Translations under genes and position numbers: made by a program
Assembly (NCBI GenBank): GCA_023055425.1
Contig: JALGPY010000005.1
Location: 86,283,495-86,347,494, forward strand
Reading direction: 5' to 3'
Length of the DNA stretch: 64,000 bases
From: Linanthus parryae
Lineage: Eukaryota > Streptophyta > Magnoliopsida > Ericales > Polemoniaceae
Part shown: positions 57,231 to 64,000 of the stretch, piece after piece
Numbering within the stretch: position 1 is the stretch's first letter
Layout: the number at the start of each line of letters is the position of its first letter
The notes under the pieces: generated by a model
Seen by the model: only the letters and a program-made list of their open reading frames with translations
What the model was told of the DNA's origin: nothing
Database searches by the model: none

Positions 57231-58777
57231 TGTGACGACCCGGTCACACTAACAATTAAATATCGATTATTAATAAATATCGATTAACGATAGAAATTAC
57301 AGTTTACTGTAAACCCGTCTGACACTTTCAGACATCCAATACTCAACCACCAAGACACAGAGTCCACCAGACAACATTTTTAGTCAAATTTCTAATAAAC
57401 AGGTACGCGACCAAAATTACTAAATAGTTACACCAGCTGGTCAAAAATGACATCTTTGTAAATTATATCAACCAGTCTGGCACTTTCAGACGTCCAAAAC
57501 TCAACCAGCAGGACACACAGTCCCCCGAAACAATATTTTTAATCAATTTTCTGAAAAACTGGTACGTGACTGAATTTAATAAATAATTACACCAGCTCGT
57601 CAAAATGACAGTTTTTATTAATATCTGGTCAACCCAGCAATTTACAACAATTTATTAAAAATAGCTAAAAATAACATTTTTAACAAATAAACACAATTTT
57701 TAGCTACTACTCTGCGATCCAGTCGCGCTCCTGGTCAACCTGTAAAACAGAGGGGTGAGCCAAAACAGCCCAGCAGTTACCGCCTAACCACTGGCGTAGA
57801 AATCTAAAATCTACTTAACACAACAACTAGTTATTACACATCAGCATGCGACACCAAATTCACAAACAACATGATTTATTACTTACCAGACAGTCAACAA
57901 ATAGCTTATAAGCTATAAAATTCACACCAACAGTATAAACAGGTATAGACTGTAACTGCAAAAATTCAGAAGTTAGATTTCCCGTACCTCTAATTTAAAT
58001 ATGTGAAGTGCCGAAGACGAAAATTGATTAGACGAGAACAACTTCACAACCCAAGCTACACTCCACAGTATTGTTTTGGCGAACCAAGTTCTAACAACAG
58101 TTTGCTTAAGAAAAAAATGTCCGGAGTCCTACTACAATCAAAGGACCAGCCAAGACACTGAATTGAGTGTTAGGTCCTTACAACCCAATAGAAAAAAAAT
58201 AAGAAGATGACCCAACTATCTCTCTCTCTCATGTCTACTGTTGTAGCAAAGAGATGGTTCCATTGTCGCCCAAGTAACCGCCACAAGTTTGATAATATGA
58301 ACTCACAAAACTAAACTTAAACCATCATTCTAATTGTGAAGACATTATTGTTATTATAAAGAAAATGACAAGTACTAAAATAATCTCTCTTACGACTACA
58401 GTAGGGTGACTAAGCTAGAAATTAGCCTTGCTGGAATAATTAACATGGAAAAACACATTCTCTACTCCAAAATATGACACATGGCAGTAGAAAATTGAGG
58501 ATGACTATGAAATATATTCAAAAATTGCAACACAAACCCTCCATGATTAGAATAATAACATACAAAATTACATATAGTACTATTTTAAGAGAAAGTGAAA
58601 CAGACTTGAGAAAGTTCTCAATTGATGAATGCACGTTTACTCATGAAGTACATATCAAACACTTTGCTTCTAATATTCACGTTTTTCTTAACTACAGTCA
58701 AGCCATAACAACCAAAACATTTTGATTTTACAACAAAAAAATATATATTTAATAATTCATGTCCAAGTCGGGGTCTT
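57231..58777 (-). mobile_element. 3' LTR of element C
   Basis: On the + strand it begins TGTGACGACCCGGTCACA and ends GTCGGGGTCTT. It contains an internal 158-bp tandem duplication (57319-57634). The frame at 58474-58725 recurs in the other LTR and has no family resemblance. Confidence 0.85.
57319..57634. repeat. 158-bp tandem duplication inside the element C LTR
   Basis: CTGACACTTTCAGACATCC at 57319 recurs as CTGGCACTTTCAGACGTCC at 57477, with matching AACTCAACCA, CAATATTTTTA and TACACCAGCT blocks. The same pair is present in the 59041-60581 LTR, so it predates this insertion. Confidence 0.8.
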
Positions 58778-59026
58778 CTAATCTATCCCACTTACAAAAA
58801 TTTCGTCTCGAAATTTAATTTTCACATTAAAAATGTCACGTACCACTAACTATCATTATCTCCACCACCCAAGCAGTACTAGACCGTGTAATCCTATCTC
58901 GACAGTGCGGTGGCTCACAAGTGTGGTGACTCACAAGTGCCTACCTCTTGTACGACACCCGTCACAGACACCCGCCAAAACACCCGCCCAGTCCCAGATA
59001 CACTATCCGTACTTCCGGTTGGGCTC

Positions 59027-59039
59027 GGCTCTGATACCA
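59027..59039 (-). promoter_or_regulatory. Primer binding site of element C, tRNA-Met
   Basis: The minus strand reads TGGTATCAGAGCC one base inside the 5' LTR boundary. Confidence 0.9.
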
Positions 59040-59040
59040 C

Positions 59041-60581
59041 TGTGACGACCCGGTCACAATTTTAACAATAAAATATCGATTATTAATAAATATCGATTAA
59101 CGATAGAAATTACAGTTTACTGTAAACCCGTCTGACACTTTCAGACATCCAATACTCAACCACCAAGACACACAGTCCACCAGACAACATTTTTAGTCAA
59201 ATTTCTAATAAATAGGTACGCGACCAAAATTACTAAATAGTTACACCAGCTGGTCAAAAATGACATCTTTGTAAATTATATCAACCAGTCTGGCACTTTC
59301 AGACGTCCAAAACTCAACCAGCAGGACACACAGTCCCCCGAAACAATATTTTTAATCAATTTTCTGAAAAACTAGTACGTGACTGAATTTAATAAATAAT
59401 TACACCTGCTCATCAAAATGACAGTTTTTATTAATATCTGGTCAAACCAGCAATTTACATTAAAAACTGCTAAAAATAACATTTTTAACAAATAAACACA
59501 ATTTTTAGGTACTACTGTGCGATCCAGCCGCGCTCCAGGTCAACCTGTAAAACAGAGGGGTGAGCCAAAACAGCCCAGCAGGTACCGCCTAACCACTGGC
59601 GTAGAAATCTAAAATCTACTTAACACAACAGCTAGTTATTACACATCAACATGCGGCACCAAATTCACAAACAACGTGATTTATTAATCACCAGACAATC
59701 AACAAATAGCTTGTAAGCTATAAAATTCACACCAACAGTATAACCAGGTATAGAATGTAACTGCAAAATTTTAGAAGTTAGATTTCCCCTACATCTGATT
59801 TAAATATGTGAAGTGTCGAAGACGAAAATTGATTAGACGAGAACAACTTCACAACCCAAGCTACACTCCACAATATTGTTTTGGACGAACCAAGTTCTAA
59901 CAACAGTTTGCTTAAGAAAAAAAATGTCCGGAGTCCTACTACAATCAAAGGACCAGCCAAGACACTGAATTGAGTGTTAAGTCCTTATAACCCAATAGAA
60001 AAAAAAGAAGAAGATGACCCAACTATCTCTCTCTCTCATGTCTACTGTTGTAGCAAAGAGATGGTTCCATTGTCGCCCAAGTAACCGCCACAAGTTTGAT
60101 AATATGAACTCACAAAACTAAACTTAAACCATCATTCTAATTGTGAAGACATTATTGTTATTATAAAGAAAATGAAAAGTACTAAATAATCTCTCTTACC
60201 ACTACAGTAGGGTGACTAAGCTAGAAATTAGCCTTGCTGGATTATTAACATGGAAAATCACATTCTCTACTCTAAAATATGACACATGGCAGTAGAAAAT
60301 TGAGGATGACTATGAAATATATTCAAAAATTGCATCACAAACCCTCCATGTTTAGAATAATAACATACAAAATTACATATAGTACTATTTTAAGAAAAAG
60401 TGAAACAGACTTGAGAAAATTCTCAATATATGCATGCACGTTCACTCATGAAGTACATATCAAACACTTTGCTTCTAATATTCACGTTTTTCTTAACTAC
60501 AGTCAAGCCATAACAACCAAAACATTTTGATTTTACAACAAAAAATATATATTTAATAGTTCATGTCCAAGTCGGGGTCTT
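59041..60581 (-). mobile_element. 5' LTR of element C
   Basis: Nearly identical to 57231-58777, with single-base differences and small indels such as at about 59455. Confidence 0.85.
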
Positions 60582-60583
60582 AT

Positions 60584-61169
60584 AAACTACCAGGGGAATC
60601 GCAAGTAAAATGGGAACAATTTTGGGCACAACAAGCAGTATGGGAACTAGCAACCTCCTAACCTCGAAATTGGGTATGGGAATTTTGGAAACCATCAAAA
60701 TAATGGAGGTAATGACTATGGAAGGCAGCCAAACTACAACCAGGGGAATGGCAGACAGAATGGAGCCCATAACCGCAACAACAATGATGACGTTGTAGTC
60801 AACAACAGTGCTATAAGAGGATTTGGAGCTCAGAATGCCAATGTCGGAAGGATTGCTGTCATAACAAAGACTAAAGTAGATGGTGCTCATGGATTTGTCA
60901 CTGCGACATTCCTTATCCATAAGCAAACAACTTTTATATTATTTGATTCTGGTGCATCTTACTCATTCATATCATCATAATTTGTTGAGAAACTAGGTTT
61001 CAATAAGTCATCTATCATATCCATTCCTGTATCAACCACTACTGTCCAAATAACACTGTGTGACACCATATTTGAAGGACTTGAATTAAAAATCCTATCA
61101 AGTACCCTACCAGCCAACCTAATAAAGTTTGATCTAGGGGGCATAGATGTTATTCTGGGGATGGACTGG
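60584..61169 (+). pseudogene. Element B gag end and aspartic protease
   Basis: After element C the Gln/Asn-rich gag linker resumes (NYQGNRK-like, then RNNNDDVVVNN). The frame continues into the protease with FVTATFLIHKQTTFILFDSGASYSFIS, active-site D-S-G-A-S intact, and ends in the conserved VILGMDW. A TAA at about 60979 interrupts it. The reading is cut at 61170 by the LTR of the second Tat-like element, so RT and integrase of element B are not in the window. Confidence 0.8.
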
Positions 61170-61798
61170 TGTAGATAGTGCTTTCTGAGCAGACAGATCT
61201 TAGCCACGTGGCAATCATCTAGCACACCATATTGTGCTCCACACACACTGGATCACCAGCCGTGCTGATCCACGTGCGGGCTGCGAGACAAGGCCCTCGC
61301 ATACCACTGCACGGGACTTGTAGGGACTTAGTGGTCTGGAGGCTAGAGTAAGTCCTGTCGCGTGCGAGCCAAGCCCGAGCGCGACCTTTAGTAACTGCTT
61401 TTGAGAGATTTATGGCACGAGCTCCCTAAACCCGGTCAACCCGGTCAAACCTGATCAACCCCATAACGGTTCCGGTATTCGCGCATAACGTGCTGTAACG
61501 GTCCCTATATACGCGGACGAACGTGCCGTTGTGGTTAAGCTAATTAAGCCGCCATTGATGGGCGCATTAACCACACTACAACGGTCACATTCTCCGTTAT
61601 ATATAGGACGTTAACCTTTCCATACAAAGGGGGGACGCACCAGACATAAGCGGAAGCTCTGCCAAACCCCTGTCTCTCTCTCAGACAGTGCTACTGCCTT
61701 ACTCTCTCCCTACACACAACCCAACACTTCCTGTGCCATTTGCTATTCTCTGTCTTTGGTGTACACGAAGTTCTCTCTGCAGGATTCTCTTGTGCACA
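61170..61798 (+). mobile_element. 5' LTR of Tat-like gypsy element D (629 bp)
   Basis: It begins TGTAGATAGT and ends TGTGCACA, immediately before TTTTGGTAAACCCGACGTGA, a candidate primer region whose tRNA was not assigned. TATATATA at 61598-61605 is a likely TATA box, followed by CT-rich leader sequence. The start and the primer region match those of element A. The other LTR lies beyond the window. Confidence 0.7.
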
Positions 61799-61838
61799 TT
61801 TTGGTAAACCCGACGTGAACTTACCATTGCAAGCAACC

Positions 61839-63599
61839 ATGTCTCATGAGGATGATGTCAGTAACAGATCGCCTTCCATGGAGACCACCTCAGGAGAGGA
61901 GACTCGCCGTACTCCTACAGTCGCCGGTGAAGCTCCGATGCTGGAAGCTTTGGACGCCACCATCCAGAGTCAGGAGAAGGCTCTGAAAGCTCAATCTGCG
62001 CAGCTAGAACGGATCATGGCTGTCTTGGGGACTCTCGCTCCAAACCCCGCACCAGCCACCGCCGTCTCTCAGGGAAGAGGAGCCTCCACCACTCAAGGAT
62101 TGGGAGTGTCAACCACACCACCCAACCCTAATCCGCAAACTCCACCGGCAACTACACAACTACCCTCAATTCAGGGGTCAACGGCTCAAATGCTGCCTCT
62201 CACTGCTCACACTCCTCAGCCTCCGGCTTTGGTACCTAATCCGGCCTCACAGTATCCCTTGCCTCCTCCAACGGCAATCTGGGGTAACGTGAATTCACAA
62301 TATGTCCCAAGTCCTCCTGCGACATATGTGTCGCCTCCGCTTGCAGCAACCCCTCCTCCCGCTGCCGAGGGAAGTACTCTGGAGTGTATGACGTCTCTAC
62401 AACGACGCATGGACACTATTCTGGATCACCAATCGTTCGCGGATACCATCATCCCGAAGCTTGACAACGATCCGCCTATCCCACGAGAGATCTATCTCAT
62501 GCCTAACCCTGCTGGGTACAAGGCTCCTAAATGGGACAAGTTCGAAGATGTCAATGGGAACGCCCATGAGCATGTCATGCGTTTCATTGATGTGATGGAG
62601 CCGTATGGGGCTGATCCTAAGCTGCTGATGCGCGAGTTCCCGAAATCCTTGGGGAACGTGGCTTACAAGTGGTACAGGACGTTGGAAGCCGGATCCGTGA
62701 AGACTTGGGACGACATGGTCCAGAAGTTTTACACCAAGTTCTTCTAGATGGAGGAAAAGGTGACGATGATTCATCTCTCGCGGATGTATCAGAAGCGCGA
62801 GGAGGATGGGATAAACTTCACCAAGAAGTTCAGGGCCAAGTCCTTGGAATGCAAAAATGTGATACTCGAAAGCAGACTCATTGAGATATGCCTGCAATGC
62901 ATGCGAGACGAGTATAAAGGTATGCTTATCAACCTGCAGACGCCTACGTTTTCGAAGCTAATCAAATGCACGAAAAACATTGAGCCTATAGTAGAGAGGC
63001 AGAAAAAGAGGAACGCCCCTGAGCGATCCTCGGGCGGTACTACTTTCAAGATCGGGAGATTCAGCTATAAGAGGGGACGTGAAGTTGAAGTGAATACGGT
63101 CTCGCCCCAAAAGCAGCCCAAGGTAGTGAACTTTGATGCACCGCCTCTGCCATGTTCGGTGGAAGAAGCAAGCGACCTTTGCAGACAATGGCGTAAGGAC
63201 AGTGTCCTACCGCCGCTCGAAAAGGTACCCTCCAGGGAGATGGTGAGGGACCCGAAGTGGTGCGAATATCACGGAAAGGTTATGCATCCCACGGCTGACT
63301 GCAAGAAGCTCAGAATTATGTTTAGCCAAAAGATGAAGAATGGCGAACTGATCGTCAGTTATCAAAGGCAGGATGTGCGCAATAATCCTTTCCCTGCCCA
63401 TGCGGAGCAAGAATCGAAAGGAAAAGAGGTCGCTATGATCTCGATTGTGGATCTTGAAGAGGTCGCGGAGGATGGTCTACCCATCATTGCCGAGATCCAT
63501 GACGATGAGGACTATAGCATAGACACGGAGGATGAACGTGTCGATCGAATGAAGGGATTGCATGGGTTCAGCAGGTTCTTCGATGAGATGAAATTCTAA
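61839..63599 (+). pseudogene. Gag of Tat-like element D, one in-frame stop
   Basis: The ATG at 61839 is the first after the primer region. The N-terminal part is Pro/Ala/Gln-rich with a helical stretch (EALDATIQSQEKALKAQSAQLERIM). The gag core follows, with GYKAPKWDKFEDVNGNAHEH, MREFPKSLGNVAYKWYRTLE and KTWDDMVQKFYTKFF. TAG at 62745-62747 interrupts it. The same frame then runs on to 63597 with KFRAKSLECKN and a WCEYHGKVMHPTADC motif typical of Tat/Ogre gag. The single stop in otherwise intact coding suggests a recent nonsense change or a readthrough point; the former is more likely. It is the best-preserved copy of the gag also seen in element A. Confidence 0.8.
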
Positions 63600-64000
63600 G
63601 AGAAATGCCGCAAGGAGATGACAAAGGCGATCTTCAGGATATAAGAAGATTGCGAGGAGGACATTTTAATCTCCAATGGAAAGGTTGTCAGGGCGTCTCG
63701 CTCTACAGAAAAGGTCATAACCTTCTCCGCAAGCGACAAAAAGACAGATGCGAGCCATCAGAAGCCTTTGCATGTGACGGCCATCATAAATGGCGTGGAG
63801 TTCAAAAGAGCGTTCGTTGACGGAGGAGCAGCAGTTAACGTTGTTTCGCTCCATACTCTGAAGCTAGTGGGACTTCCGGAGCACAAGATCGTCAAGCGTC
63901 CATCCCCGCTGATGGGATTCGGAAGCGACTCCAGAATGACGATAGGATGGATCCGCTTGGGTGTCCAGATCGGCAAGATAAAATGTTCAGAAAAATTCTA
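63600..64000 (+). pseudogene. Protease of Tat-like element D, cut by the window end
   Basis: The gag frame continues past TAA at 63597 and TAA at 63642 into HVTAIINGVEFKRAFVDGGA, then AVNVVSLHTLKLVGLP. The D-G-G-A active-site form is characteristic of the Tat/Ogre group, where it replaces D-T-G/D-S-G. A conserved PLMGFGSDSRMTIGWIRLGV follows. The domain is incomplete at the window edge. Reverse transcriptase should follow downstream. Confidence 0.75.

Larger units (their letters stand above)
57231..60581 (-). mobile_element. Non-autonomous LTR element with about 263-bp internal region (element C)
   Basis: Two near-identical LTRs (57231-58777 and 59041-60581) enclose only 263 bp. The minus-strand primer site TGGTATCAGAGCC at 59027-59039 lies next to the right-hand LTR. 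A purine-rich minus-strand AAGTGGGATAGATTAG after TTTCGAGACGAAATT lies next to the left-hand one, as in gypsy chromoviruses. No protein is encoded, so it is a cut-down derivative dependent on a relative. It is inserted in the fourth gag repeat unit of element B; a clean 5-bp duplication could not be read at the edges. Confidence 0.85.

Noticed and set aside
58474..58725. Repeated 83-codon frame at 58474 and 60279
   Set aside because: It lies in the two LTRs of element C at the same position and starts at different non-coding-like codons. Its conservation is explained by LTR identity.

Overview
This window is plant nuclear DNA. The evidence is several lineages of plant LTR retrotransposons with tRNA-Met or Athila-type primer binding sites, L1-type plant LINEs, Stowaway-like elements with CTCCCTCCG ends, a Mutator-like element, and one intact plant gene resembling syringolide-induced protein 14-1-1. 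The gene and AT-rich background suggest a eudicot; the species cannot be named from the sequence. No bacterial operons, rRNA, tRNA or CRISPR arrays were seen. Nearly everything is transposon sequence, much of it nested.

Block 1 (1-21180) is a decayed L1-type LINE on the + strand. It is interrupted first by a tandem LTR-internal-LTR-internal-LTR array of an internally deleted Ty3/gypsy chromovirus (Tekay-like; 1-8626). It is interrupted again by a complete but decayed SIRE/Maximus-like Ty1/copia element (9251-18321, target duplication GGCAT) that carries an extra ORF after pol. The LINE reading frame resumes at codon level across the copia insertion.

Block 2 (21181-29112) is the only gene-bearing stretch. 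It holds an inverted-repeat MITE (22171-22599), the single-exon 307-codon gene at 22781-23704, a 1.3 kb Stowaway-like element (24188-25501), a hAT-like relic, a 0.24 kb Stowaway MITE (26748-26985), and a 1.6 kb Mutator-like element (27480-29103) with a perfect 9-bp target duplication.

Block 3 (29124-64000) is a nest of LTR elements. A decayed Tat-like gypsy element (LTR 29124-29726) is split by a young gag-protease-only Athila-like element (30050-39193, minus strand, duplication TCTTC) and by a young BARE/Angela-like copia element (39873-48348, minus strand, duplication CGGGG). It is then abutted at 49184 by a Tekay-like gypsy element. That element carries a 336-bp duplication over its LTR/PBS junction, a solo Athila-like LTR that itself contains a LINE 3' fragment, a 351-bp tandem amplification of its gag zinc-knuckle region, and a minus-strand LTR element with almost no internal domain (57231-60581). 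Its protease is cut at 61170 by a second Tat-like element that runs off the window end.

Three different elements here are non-autonomous because their internal regions are lost (the Tekay array, the Athila gag-protease element, and the 57-60 kb element). They would have depended on proteins supplied by relatives. Element boundaries are mostly anchored by LTR ends, primer sites and target duplications read directly from the sequence. Lineage names rest on family knowledge and are less certain.
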